A stretch of DNA of 27,082 bases. It comes from Hondaea fermentalgiana (taxonomy: Eukaryota > Sar > Bigyra > Thraustochytrida > Thraustochytriidae). Positions within the stretch are counted from its first letter, which is position 1; each line of letters starts with the position of its first letter. The translations under genes and the position numbers were made by a program. The DNA is taken from positions 1-27,082 of the forward strand of contig NPFB01000090.1 of assembly GCA_014084085.1 (NCBI GenBank), given 5' to 3'. Of the stretch, positions 9,176 to 17,930 are shown piece by piece. The notes under the pieces were generated by a model. It was given only the letters and a program-made list of their open reading frames with translations, did not search any database and was not told the origin of the DNA.

Positions 9176-9943
9176 CTACCGAGACGGCTGCTGCGCAGCG
9201 TCGAGCCGCCGTTGAAGATTGCGAACGCGTCGAGATATCGAGGACATGCGCGATAGTAATGAGGTCACCTCATGAATCTGCGCATCAAGTCTGGCCCCAG
9301 CACCACTATCAAAGAATTCGTGCGACATCGCATTGAAAGCGCGAAGCTTCTCCGTCGAGCTTGCGACCGAAGTCAGAGACTCCGCCTGGAGCATTGCGAT
9401 GGGCTCAAGGTCTCGCGGAGAAAGCATATTGTACAGTTGGTCTGCAAGAAAGGTCCCCGCGACGCTGTCGCCGTCGTTGCTCTCTTCGTGCGTTCCTCTC
9501 GCTGTCGTAGTCCTTTCGCTGTTGTCCGCGTCTTGCTTGCGAGCGACGGTATCTTCGTCAACGCTGGGCCTATTCTTATGTGAGGCACGAATACTAACGT
9601 CTTCTGCTACGTCTTCTGTGTCTACGCTTGGCCTACGAGGCGCGCCGGCGGCTTGTGTCGGGACATAGCTCTCGACAAGTCTGTCTAGCGCCGCAAGCTC
9701 GGCGCGCAGGTCCTCGGGCACGCCACTGACGAGGTCGGCATCGTGGAACGAGGTCAACGAGGTCCCGCCAAGGCTCGACTCAACCTCCTCCAGAAGCGCC
9801 AGTTCCTCTGCGGAAAGCGTGAACTCGCTGGGGTTGCTAGGCCTTCCCCCGTTGCCCCTGCCACCGCTGCCGCTGCCGCCACTGCCGCCGCTGCCAGCGC
9901 TACCGCTGCTACCGCCGGTCTTGGGGCTCGAGATCTCGTCCAT
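9176..9943 (-). CDS. KXD1: KxDL-domain protein (BORC/BLOC-1-related subunit KXD1-like)
   Basis: The 255-residue product starts at ATG 9943. Residues 10-33 are a Gly/Ser linker and 35-160 are acidic and disordered, with two RPSVD repeats (104, 125). Residues 164-247 form an all-helical KxDL-like domain. LxAFNxMS (near 200-207) corresponds to the LLNFNNLS region of animal KXD1, and the final SSISRRVRNLQRRL to its SIFRRIRTLK end. In animals KXD1 belongs to BORC, which couples lysosomes to Arl8 and kinesin for movement along microtubules; a related endolysosomal role is inferred here. Family members are usually 100-200 residues, so the N-terminal extension is unusual. The K-x-D-L tetrad itself appears replaced by LSRM (230-233). 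The family assignment rests on pattern similarity recalled from memory. Confidence 0.65.
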   Translation of the reverse strand: MDEISSPKTGGSSGSAGSGGSGGSGSGGRGNGGRPSNPSEFTLSAEELALLEEVESSLGGTSLTSFHDADLVSGVPEDLRAELAALDRLVESYVPTQAAGAPRRPSVDTEDVAEDVSIRASHKNRPSVDEDTVARKQDADNSERTTTARGTHEESNDGDSVAGTFLADQLYNMLSPRDLEPIAMLQAESLTSVASSTEKLRAFNAMSHEFFDSGAGARLDAQIHEVTSLLSRMSSISRRVRNLQRRLDAAQQPSR

Positions 9944-10190
9944 CTTGCCTTATTGAGGAATTGCTCTCCAGGCAAGGCAAGACACGACAAGCCGAGCACA
10001 GTCCTAGATTGACAGTGAATGTCAGCAAGACTGCGTGCGTCAGCAAGACTGCGTGCCGAAAACAGCGGAGGCAAGCCAGAAAGCAAATTCGCGGAAAGCG
10101 CAGCGCAAAGAGGCATCGGAGATTCTTTTGCTCGTTTGTTCGTTCGATCGTTCGTTCTTTTTTGTTTCTTATTAGAATCTCACGTTAAAA

Positions 10191-11399
10191 TCAGAGCGCC
10201 GCGAGCTGCGCTTCGAGCTCCAGAAACATCTCGGGACCCGGATAAATGCGACTGGAGTTGATCAGAGGCCCCACAACATTCTCGCCACGAGTCACATTGA
10301 CGGCCAGACGCCCGTCAGGCTCGATAACAAGACGATCGATGCAAATGCGGCGATCTTGACCCATCTTTACAGCTTCCATCTTTTGATGATACACTAGCCA
10401 GGGCTCGTTCGCATCGTCGTAAACAACGGCCACGTGACCCGGTCCATGAACTGTGTCGGTACGATGCATGATTGGGTTGAGCTCGTAGTTACGTGTAAAT
10501 GCTTCGTCCGGGCGCGAAGCCGTCGCGTAGCCGACAGCATAGAAGTCTACATTGAAGAATGAACCCGAATACAGCATGTAAAATGTCCCATTATGACGAA
10601 AGACCCATGGCGCTTCGTTGATCTGGCCTCCGTGACATTCCCACGGAATGTCTTCGTGCTCCAGCACAACCTTGGCGGTTGAATTAGGATCAAGTTCGGT
10701 CGGAGAAACCATCTTTTGCACAGAAATATGCGACTGCGGAATGTTTACCACATAGAGGAAAAGTCCGAGGTCGTCATCTACAAGTAGGAACGGGTCAATG
10801 GCACGATCTACAAGCATCTTGGCGTTCTCGAAGGGACCCATGGGAGAGCTGGCGCGAGCAACACCCACGCTCTCGCGATGAGTGTAGTACATGTAAATAA
10901 AACCCGAAGACTTATCATGCCAGACATGCGGAGCCCAATTCCCACACAAATGATCCGGCGGCGCAAAGACGACGGGCCCTCGTCGCCAATTGATGAGATC
11001 TTCAGACACGAAAACCCTATATCCACAATCCGTCCGACCTCCGTTGACAGGCGACGACGAGGCGTACGCGCGTCGAGCCTCGGCCGAGGAAAAGATGATC
11101 GTTTCCATACCGTCCGGCATGCCTGACTGAGGTGTGTCTTCGCGAGACACATCGCCCGTCGAGTACAGGTAGAAGGTGCCATTCATGCGCAGGACCACGG
11201 GGTCTGCAAGGATATGATCCGCAATCACCGGATTACTGTACACGTTGGCAAGCGCATGAGGCCTAAAGTCGGCTGTTTCATCATGCAGCACGCCGCGACC
11301 CTCAACGACGCTCGGGAAAGCACTCAGCGTCAAGATCGTCGCTGCAGTTGTTGCCAGTATCAGTCGGCAGATACCGTTGCCACACGCCATGCTGCTCAT
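10191..11399 (-). CDS. Secreted glycoside hydrolase family 43-like protein
   Basis: The mature part reads as a five-bladed beta-propeller of GH43 type (arabinanase/xylosidase/galactanase clan). Blades show recurring GTFYLYST, FVSEDLINWR, WAPHVW, FIYMYYT and GTFYMLYSG motifs. Candidate catalytic acids are Asp66 in ADPVV (base), the Asp in AIDPFLLVDDD (pKa modulator) and the Glu in NEAPWVF (acid). I chose Met 11399 because it gives a classical signal peptide: short N-region, hydrophobic LILATTAATILTL, then a cleavage region near VVEG. An in-frame ATG at 11450 would add 17 charged residues in front. The length (402 residues) suits a single-domain family member with a short beta-sandwich or linker end. 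NGT/NST sequons fit secretion. Substrate is not predictable; plant or algal arabinan, xylan or galactan is typical for the family. Confidence 0.85.
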   Translation of the reverse strand: MSSMACGNGICRLILATTAATILTLSAFPSVVEGRGVLHDETADFRPHALANVYSNPVIADHILADPVVLRMNGTFYLYSTGDVSREDTPQSGMPDGMETIIFSSAEARRAYASSSPVNGGRTDCGYRVFVSEDLINWRRGPVVFAPPDHLCGNWAPHVWHDKSSGFIYMYYTHRESVGVARASSPMGPFENAKMLVDRAIDPFLLVDDDLGLFLYVVNIPQSHISVQKMVSPTELDPNSTAKVVLEHEDIPWECHGGQINEAPWVFRHNGTFYMLYSGSFFNVDFYAVGYATASRPDEAFTRNYELNPIMHRTDTVHGPGHVAVVYDDANEPWLVYHQKMEAVKMGQDRRICIDRLVIEPDGRLAVNVTRGENVVGPLINSSRIYPGPEMFLELEAQLAAL

Positions 11400-11990
11400 C
11401 TTCCTTTCTTTCTGGACCAAGCTTCTCTTGCGCTCAGTTGCACAAGCCATAAAGAAAGAGCAGCGTCCGCAAGCGCGTGTTCTGCTTTACTTCTACAAGC
11501 CCACCTCTTGTTGCGCGTCTGCGCCAAGCTCAGCTTTGCTCAGCTTGCAACTAGTTCTGGCATTGTGCAACGCTGCCGCTCCAAAGTATAAGCAAGCAAG
11601 CGAGCAACGTGGTAAGGACAGATTCCTTCTTTGCAACACATTCGCTTGACTACTAGGTCTGTGCCAACCTCACGGTCCACGCCCCGAAGCGGGCAGGCGA
11701 GCGCTCTGCAGACGCAGACTACGCTCCTCGAGCAAAGCGGCGTCGCTGTGATTGCCATTCTTCTTGTGCGTCATTTTGTATTGACTGTGATGTAGATGAC
11801 ATGGACATAGGTGTCCCAATAAGACCGTTGAGCTGTAAAAGCAAAGTCAAATGCCGGAGTCGCCAGTGCAAAGCGGCAGCAGCGTTTATTGGGACAGTCA
11901 AAGCAAAAGCTTGTCGGGTCTCGACAAAGCTAGGCTGGCTGTCGCATCAAGCACGCGCGAGAGCTCGCGCGGTGTGTAAAGCTACAAAAC
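11400..11990. other. Divergent intergenic between GH43-like gene and B9D1
   Basis: This holds the 5' flanks of both genes, including a possible upstream in-frame ATG of the GH43 gene at 11450. The composition is mixed, with no strong repeat and no further protein-like frame. I could not identify a specific promoter element. Confidence 0.5.
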
Positions 11991-12629
11991 ATGGCGGGTG
12001 TCTCGGCCGCGGGGTCCGCTCGATCAACGAGCTCACACGGAGTACCGCGCGACGTGCCTGGCGCACTCGGGGCAACGCAGACGCAGCCACAAGAGCAACG
12101 GGGCTTTCAGGTGCATGTATTTGGACGCATTGAGAGCGGACAGCTCACAAACGTTGACGAAGTGAGCTGCGCATATGAGTTTGTCGTTGGAGCAGACTGG
12201 CAATCCCTTGGCGGCGAGGAAACCTCTGAGACGCAGGCTGCACGAAACCAGGTCGTCAACGAGGACTCCCCATCAGTAACGTGGAATTTCCCAATTGAAG
12301 CCAGCTTCCAGACGACGAACGCAGCGGGCTGGCCACGCGTCGCGTTGTGCTTGCGCGATGGAAATCGGAACATTATTGGCTACGCCGCTGCTCGCGTTCC
12401 GACGCAACCGGGTCAAGTTGTGCGCTATTGCAAGCTCTTTACGCCGCTCACGAGCACGATTCTTGGAGATGCAATCGCTTCTCTAACCTCGGAGCCAGCA
12501 GAATTCTATGACGCCAAGTTCTCAACGGTATGTCCCGGGCGAGAATCTGTGCGCGTAGTCTCGGCCGGAGTGGTTAAGCTCGTCTTCATGGTCCGAGTTC
12601 AAGGTCATACCGCACTCGGCTACAGCTGA
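11991..12629 (+). CDS. B9D1: B9 domain-containing protein 1, ciliary transition zone
   Basis: The 212-residue product matches B9D1 closely in order and spacing. It starts with FQVHVFGRIESGQL, then has YEFVVGADW, VTWNFPIEASFQTTNAAGWP, GYAAARVPTQPG, a SWF-like helix region near 160-170 and the terminal VKLVFMVRVQGHTALGY. The B9 domain (about residues 38-210) is a C2-like beta-sandwich. B9D1 is part of the MKS/B9 complex at the base of the cilium, where with B9D2 and MKS1 it builds the gate that controls membrane-protein entry. Its presence implies the organism makes flagellated cells (for example zoospores). The first 37 residues are low-complexity and not conserved. ATG 11991 is the first Met in a single-exon frame. 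It converges on the phosphatase gene 142 bp downstream. Confidence 0.92.
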   Translation: MAGVSAAGSARSTSSHGVPRDVPGALGATQTQPQEQRGFQVHVFGRIESGQLTNVDEVSCAYEFVVGADWQSLGGEETSETQAARNQVVNEDSPSVTWNFPIEASFQTTNAAGWPRVALCLRDGNRNIIGYAAARVPTQPGQVVRYCKLFTPLTSTILGDAIASLTSEPAEFYDAKFSTVCPGRESVRVVSAGVVKLVFMVRVQGHTALGYS

Positions 12630-12771
12630 ATAACGTAGCGCGAGCAAAGGAGACCCTGTCTCGCTCCCCCATACAAGGACCATTGTTCATTTTCTTAAAT
12701 CGTTCACCCTTTGTATTTCTATCACAAGACAGCTCGAGAAACATACAAACAAAACACCTCGTGTGCCCTCC

Positions 12772-14631
12772 TCATGATGCTGTACTCAGGGGTGCTGCAG
12801 TGAGCAGAGGCGGCAGCGGCTGTGATCCAGGGGCCACATCGATATTGTCGTGCACGGTCTTGAGAAAGTTCAAGGTATCTTCATGATCGTGGAGGTTGTG
12901 CGAGACGCGGGCAATATCGCGAAGGTAAACTTCTCTCTGACGGATGCGCTGCCAACCTCGAGAGAATTGGATCCCCGAAAAGTCCTTGGCGCTCTCAGTA
13001 GCCACATTCATTAACGCCTGCGTGGAAAAGATGCCCATCTCATGGGCTGCCACAGCGGCGCCTGCATAGCTTTGAAAAAGTACAATACCTGCCTCGTTGC
13101 ATTCCTCGTTACGATATCCATCCGGAACACTTTGCGAAACAAACAAATCGCGGTCTAGCTCGCCCGTTGATCGTTGACGGACCAACGACGCTCCCGCCGC
13201 AGCAGGCTGCGTTTCCGCGCCTTCAGCGTGCGACTCCAAGTCGACGATACACGGGGCCTCCAGATCGAGACCGCGTACGTTGTCACTGGCCTCTGCAGCG
13301 AGCTCTCCCACCGGTCGATCCACCCACGTGGTACCACCCCTTGGCAAGACAGCCGTTGTCGGCTCTGGTGGCAATGTTGGGACGCCCGAACCCGTGGCGT
13401 CCGCTGTCGCACTATTCTCCGATTCAAATGGTACGCGCCGTCCCACCGAGTCAGGATCGTTGACCCGGGGCTGTCCGTACGAGAGGGGCTCGAAAATGTC
13501 GTGAATGAAGACAGCACGGACGAGGTTGAGTCGTAGCAATTCCTTTCCAAGATCAATGTCTCGCTGGCCATTGTCACCCACAAGATAGAATACACACTCT
13601 GGAAAGAGAGCACGTACTTGAGAGCACTGCGTTGTTTTGCGATAGAGCATTTGCGCCGGTGTGATAAAGCTCACCGATGATCCCGTGAGTGCAACAGACC
13701 GGGCAAAACCGTGCCGACGCATTTCGTTCCGTGTCCAGGGATTGAGCCAACTCGGGCGCGCCGTCACAAAAATGACCTGGTCCTTTGCTTTGTTCCAATC
13801 CGCCGGCATGTCTTGCGCGCCCCCTGAGCGGATCAGCTCATGATAGAATTGCCGCACGCCAGGGTACATGGTGTTGAAAGGGAAGCGCTGGTCCTTGAAG
13901 GTCGACACAAGCGTGTCGTCCATGTCACTCAGCACAATGATGCGCGGCGTCGACGACGGCCCTGCGGCCACGCCCGATTCTGCAACGGGTTGCACCTGGC
14001 TAATGTGCGCCAAGAGCGCAGTTCGCGATTCGAGACCAAGTAGTTCAAAGACGAGGGAATAAAGCGAACTTCCGAGTTCGCGCAGCTCATGATCGAGAGC
14101 AAGCTTGAACTCCCCAAGGTCCTGCGCAGCCTCAAAGGAGAGAAAGACGCTTACCACAGCCTCTGCGCAATTAGCGTCTCTAATGTCGCCCGTCTGGACG
14201 GCCTTGAGGACAAAATCGAGCTTGTCGTCAAATGCACTTCCAAAAAAATTCAATTCCGAGTCGCGTCTGCCGGGCGTTATCTCGGTGAGCCATATTCCCG
14301 CCGATTCTCGGCGGCGCACGCCCCGAAGCGGCAGCAGCGAGTACGCTTTGGCGGCGGTAGGCCTCACGCACTGCCTGTGTGCCATGAGCGCCGCGAGAAG
14401 CGCACAACCCGAGATCAGCGCGAGCGCCGGCGCTAGCTTTGCCTTGGTGCCGGACCCGGGCTGCACGCCCACATTAGAGCCGCTGATGGTGATCCACGCG
14501 GTCACGCTCGCGACAAGTACGATGCCGGCGACCACTATGATCACCTTGTTCACGCATGTCTTGGCGGCGTACAGCTCGTTCGCTTGCACCTCGGCGACGG
14601 CGTCGTCCACGTCCACGCGCGAATCGAGCAT
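12772..14631 (-). CDS. Membrane-anchored APP1-domain phosphatidate phosphatase-like protein
   Basis: 619 residues from ATG 14631. Two hydrophobic spans (about 28-50 and 67-86) are followed by a large soluble part. The HAD-type catalytic signature DMDDT starts at Asp236 (DxDxT: Asp236, Asp238, Thr240) after a hydrophobic strand. It is followed by PGVRQFYHEL, VIFVTARPSWLNPWT, a GSS segment, KTTQCSQVR, FYLVGDNGQRDIDLG and AVFIHDIF. This ordering is typical of the APP1 catalytic domain (yeast App1 is a Mg-dependent phosphatidate phosphatase that makes diacylglycerol). Residues 400-520 are a polar linker. The C-terminal 100 residues contain a helical region (AGAAVAAHEMGIF, then EVYLRDIARVSHNL). 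Expected role: phosphatidate dephosphorylation at an internal membrane, linked to vesicle traffic or lipid supply. The N-terminal anchor differs from soluble yeast App1. The substrate is inferred. Confidence 0.85.
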   Translation of the reverse strand: MLDSRVDVDDAVAEVQANELYAAKTCVNKVIIVVAGIVLVASVTAWITISGSNVGVQPGSGTKAKLAPALALISGCALLAALMAHRQCVRPTAAKAYSLLPLRGVRRRESAGIWLTEITPGRRDSELNFFGSAFDDKLDFVLKAVQTGDIRDANCAEAVVSVFLSFEAAQDLGEFKLALDHELRELGSSLYSLVFELLGLESRTALLAHISQVQPVAESGVAAGPSSTPRIIVLSDMDDTLVSTFKDQRFPFNTMYPGVRQFYHELIRSGGAQDMPADWNKAKDQVIFVTARPSWLNPWTRNEMRRHGFARSVALTGSSVSFITPAQMLYRKTTQCSQVRALFPECVFYLVGDNGQRDIDLGKELLRLNLVRAVFIHDIFEPLSYGQPRVNDPDSVGRRVPFESENSATADATGSGVPTLPPEPTTAVLPRGGTTWVDRPVGELAAEASDNVRGLDLEAPCIVDLESHAEGAETQPAAAGASLVRQRSTGELDRDLFVSQSVPDGYRNEECNEAGIVLFQSYAGAAVAAHEMGIFSTQALMNVATESAKDFSGIQFSRGWQRIRQREVYLRDIARVSHNLHDHEDTLNFLKTVHDNIDVAPGSQPLPPLLTAAPLSTAS

Positions 14632-14742
14632 CTTGCAGCTCGTAAGGGGCGAGGCGAAGCGCGGTCAGACCCGCGCAAGACGCTGCCACCCCGCGCGTGG
14701 CGGTTGCGAGGCCAAGCGCAGCGCAGCGCTGCGCCCACGCGC

Positions 14743-14763
14743 GCAGCTCGCAGCTCGCAGCTC
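14743..14763. repeat. (GCAGCTC)3 heptanucleotide repeat
   Basis: Three perfect GCAGCTC units lie between a 14-bp palindrome and an 11-bp-arm hairpin, just upstream of the minus-strand phosphatase gene. Confidence 0.9.
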
Positions 14764-15483
14764 GCGACGCCGTGGCGTCGCGAGTCTGTTGTTCTTCGCG
14801 TCATATGGATTCCTGGTTTTCACCGAGCGCAACAGGCTCGCTCGGGTGTCGCTACGGGCCATGAGGATGGCGGTTCTTTGGCATCATTTGGTGCGCGTTT
14901 GTCGTTTGTGCAAGTCCGAGACAAGTTACTAGAGGGGTGGAAATAGACTTAACTAGGGTTGATTGGGTTACAATGTTCTCATTCGCAAAATGCCGCACCA
15001 TCTCGGAAGATCACAATGAGCTGTACAAGCAAACGTACAAACAAAACTAAAAACTAAAAGCAGTATACCAAGCTGCAAGTATGAAAGCAGATTGCAAGAA
15101 CGGAAGCAAGTTGCAAGAACAAAAGCAACAGGCTGCAAAGAAAAATCCACGCTGCAACGTTGAGCTGCTTTTCGGATTGCGACCAACACACTCGTCCCTT
15201 CGTTTCTTCTTCTCAATCCTTGCGTCTGCCCAAGTTTCGATCACGACGAAGAAGATGATGAAGAAGCAGACAACCCCATGGATGAAGACCCAAAACGCGC
15301 TCGTGCTCGTCCATCTGCCTCCCCATGCGACACTTCCTTACACCCACGCCTTCCTCCCTTCCTTCATTCCCCTTTTCGTGCACGAGCAGCCGGGCGCGGC
15401 AGGACGTCAACGCGCCCGACCTCGACGCGTCGCGGGCGGGGCGCGGCCCTGCACCGGCTGCGGCCCAGACCCGCGTCAGGCAG

Positions 15484-15583
15484 NNNNNNNNNNNNNNNNN
15501 NNNNNNNNNNNNNNNNNNNNNNNNNNNNNNNNNNNNNNNNNNNNNNNNNNNNNNNNNNNNNNNNNNNNNNNNNNNNNNNNNNN
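15484..15583. other. Assembly gap, exactly 100 N
   Basis: One hundred unresolved bases. The round number suggests a placeholder of unknown true size. Both flanks are very GC-rich. Confidence 0.99.
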
Positions 15584-15683
15584 GATGCGGCGCAGGCCGC
15601 GATGCGCCACCGCGCCGTGCCCAGGCCCGGCGCGCTGCGGCTGCGCGCGGGGCAGGCTGCTGGGCGGCGGCGCCGTGGCCAGC

Positions 15684-17723
15684 ATGGCGGCGCTCGCGAG
15701 GGAAGACCTGCCCGCGCCGCCGAGCAAAGACGGGCCCGCGGAGGAGGCGCCGCAGTCGGAGTCGGCGGCGGCGGCGCTCAAGAGCGCAGCAGCGGCAGCG
15801 ACGAGGACACCGACGGCGACAAGGACACTACCTACAACGAGAGCGCCCCTGTCGGCTCCGGAAGCAAGTTCGCCATCGAGCGTGCGGGCAAAGTACACGG
15901 TTGCGTCTCCGTGGCTCCTCGCCGAGGACGATTCCTGTCAAGCCTGGCGTGGTGCCTTGGTAGAATACGTGCAGGACTCAACGGTTGTCTTTCGGCGATC
16001 CGGCGACGGCGCACAAGTTGCGCTCGATATGCGCGATCCCCAACAACGACGATGCGTCAGAGCGATCCACGAAGCTACGCGAGTCAACCCTCCTGCACCG
16101 CTGGAACTCGAAGGCGGAAGTTTGGTCGAGGTGTGTCGGCAAGGCGGTCGGTGGGTACAAGGTGTTGTTGAGAGCATTGACCCTGCGCGCGAAGAGCTTA
16201 CCGTAAGCTTTCGGCAAGGTCATCCAGGCGAAAAGCTTGAAAAAGTGGAACTCGCCCACGGAGCAGCGTGCCGCGTGCGATCAGCGCACCGCCAGGCTCC
16301 TGTGCAGCTCAATGGAGTCGTTTATGAAGGGATTGAGCCATCAGTAGGAGAGGCCCAGACACTCGAGTCTCGTCGGCAGATACGACCTGTACCACAACTT
16401 GCCGACGAGTCCCTTCATGCCACGACGCGAAACATTGCTAGGCGCGAGGATGTGCGCGCTCCCTCACAAATCACATCCACAAATAGTTTGGCACCGGGTG
16501 ATCCATACATGGAACAGACCTGGTACCGCGAGGCTGTCTCGCAGGGATGGTATGAGGGGCCGAGCTCGTCGGTCCCGCAGCCCGCGAGCACCTCGGAAGA
16601 CTGGTACCAGCTTCGTGACCGGGGTTGGCGTCGAAGTTACGTGACCCAATTGACTGGTGGGACACGAGGTCTCGCCAATATGGGCAATACATGCTACATG
16701 AATGCTGTCTTGCAGTGTCTCATGCATTGCGGTATGCTTGCAGAGGTAATGTTGGGAAGCGAAGACTCGACAGGGCTTCCCGTAGGCATCAAGCCACAAC
16801 CCTTGACTCGTGCTTTCACCGAGGCTCTTGTCGAGCACTGGCGCTCGTCTCATGAACTTGCTTTTCGGCCGCAACTAATAAAATCGGTCATGGCCCGCTC
16901 GGCGCCTCAATTCGCTGGCTTCGAGCAGCAGGATGCGCAGGAATTCCTTGTCTTCTTTTTGGACGCGCTCCACGAAGAGCTTAACGAGGTCAAGGACAAG
17001 GCGTACAAGGAGATCCAAGACGACGAAAACGCTCAGGGCGCTGAGCGCGCGCGCGCGTGGTGGGCACATTACGAATCTTTGAACCAAAGCGTCGTCAAGG
17101 ATATTTTTGTCGGCCAGTTGTGCTCTCGGGTCACATGTAGCCGTTGCGGTCACGTGAGCATGGTGTTTGACCCGTTTTGGAGCCTCAGCATTCCCGTTCC
17201 AGACGAAGCCTCGTGCTCACTGGCAGCCTGCATGCACGCGTTCATCGCTCCCGAGAATCTATCGGGAGAAAATCGCTTCTTTTGTGGTCGGTGCCGTACG
17301 CACACGGACTGCATGAAGCAAATGACGCTTTCCCGTTGCCCGGATGTAATTGTCGTCCATCTGAAACGTTTCCAAACGCGTGGCGCTTCTATGCAGCGAA
17401 CGCGCAGCACAAGAGGCAGTGGGTTCTCAAAACTCGCAACGGTGGTCAATTTTCCATTGAGCGACTTTGACTTGCGACCTTTTTGTGCCCAAGGCGCGCA
17501 CGAAGACACATATGGCTATCAAGAGCCGCTGCTGTACAATCTCATTGGCGTGGTGAATCACTATGGTGCCTCTGGTACGCATGGCCACTACACTGCAGAT
17601 TGTTTCGAGCCTCGCAGCGATCAATGGTTTCATTATGACGATTCCAGTGTCCGAGCATTGAAAGCAGAGACCATGGATCAGCGTAGCGCGTACGTCATGC
17701 TTTTTGCTCGAGCTACAGCCTGA
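15684..17723 (+). CDS. Ubiquitin-specific protease (peptidase C19) with Tudor-like N-terminal region
   Basis: The 679-residue product from ATG 15684 has a C-terminal USP domain (about 327-675) with a complete catalytic set. The Cys box GLANMGNTCYMNAVLQCL has Cys337 and the His box GTHGHYTAD has His635. A following FHYDDSSV supplies the acidic partner. QQDAQEFL and the zinc-binding pairs C485/C488 and C534/C537 are also present. It should cleave ubiquitin from proteins. Residues 70-200 contain two beta-rich stretches (WRGALVEYVQDSTVVFR and GRWVQGVVESIDPAREELTV) resembling Tudor/agenet or Tudor-SH3 modules; that is inference. The first 60 residues are Ala/Thr/Pro-rich. The N-terminus is uncertain because the 100-N gap lies just upstream and the frame is open into it, so an upstream exon or start may be missing. 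It converges on NCAPH2 207 bp downstream. Confidence 0.88.
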   Translation: MAALAREDLPAPPSKDGPAEEAPQSESAAAALKSAAAAATRTPTATRTLPTTRAPLSAPEASSPSSVRAKYTVASPWLLAEDDSCQAWRGALVEYVQDSTVVFRRSGDGAQVALDMRDPQQRRCVRAIHEATRVNPPAPLELEGGSLVEVCRQGGRWVQGVVESIDPAREELTVSFRQGHPGEKLEKVELAHGAACRVRSAHRQAPVQLNGVVYEGIEPSVGEAQTLESRRQIRPVPQLADESLHATTRNIARREDVRAPSQITSTNSLAPGDPYMEQTWYREAVSQGWYEGPSSSVPQPASTSEDWYQLRDRGWRRSYVTQLTGGTRGLANMGNTCYMNAVLQCLMHCGMLAEVMLGSEDSTGLPVGIKPQPLTRAFTEALVEHWRSSHELAFRPQLIKSVMARSAPQFAGFEQQDAQEFLVFFLDALHEELNEVKDKAYKEIQDDENAQGAERARAWWAHYESLNQSVVKDIFVGQLCSRVTCSRCGHVSMVFDPFWSLSIPVPDEASCSLAACMHAFIAPENLSGENRFFCGRCRTHTDCMKQMTLSRCPDVIVVHLKRFQTRGASMQRTRSTRGSGFSKLATVVNFPLSDFDLRPFCAQGAHEDTYGYQEPLLYNLIGVVNHYGASGTHGHYTADCFEPRSDQWFHYDDSSVRALKAETMDQRSAYVMLFARATA

Positions 17724-17930
17724 TGGACCCACCTTGAGTTTGATTGACAAGTTTGAGGACTTCAGGGAATGGGAATGGCCAAGGGAGCAAAGAACTTGAT
17801 GCTTTGCGCAAACACGGTGCCATGTAGAATGACTGCTGGCTGATGTACACAGAAAAGAAGGCAAACAGTGTGTCACATTTATTTTATAATCTTCTTTTTT
17901 CCTTTGTACTTCAGATTTTGATGTTGCCTT

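Larger units (their letters stand above)
14632..15683. other. Divergent APP1/USP upstream region with palindromes, repeats and an assembly gap
   Basis: 14640-14800 is GC-rich with two strong dyads (14721-14734, 14761-14784) and a GCAGCTC triple repeat between them. 14900-15060 is AT-richer and looks like ordinary intergenic DNA. 15062-15140 contains imperfect GCAAG-AAAGCA repeats. A GC-rich stretch surrounds the N gap. The plus-strand reading frame that runs from 15081 through the gap is translated only because the gap length happens to keep frame, so I do not count it as coding. Confidence 0.5.

Noticed and set aside
15081..15683. N-terminal extension of the USP through the gap
   Set aside because: It depends on a placeholder gap of arbitrary length and shows no protein-like sequence before the gap.
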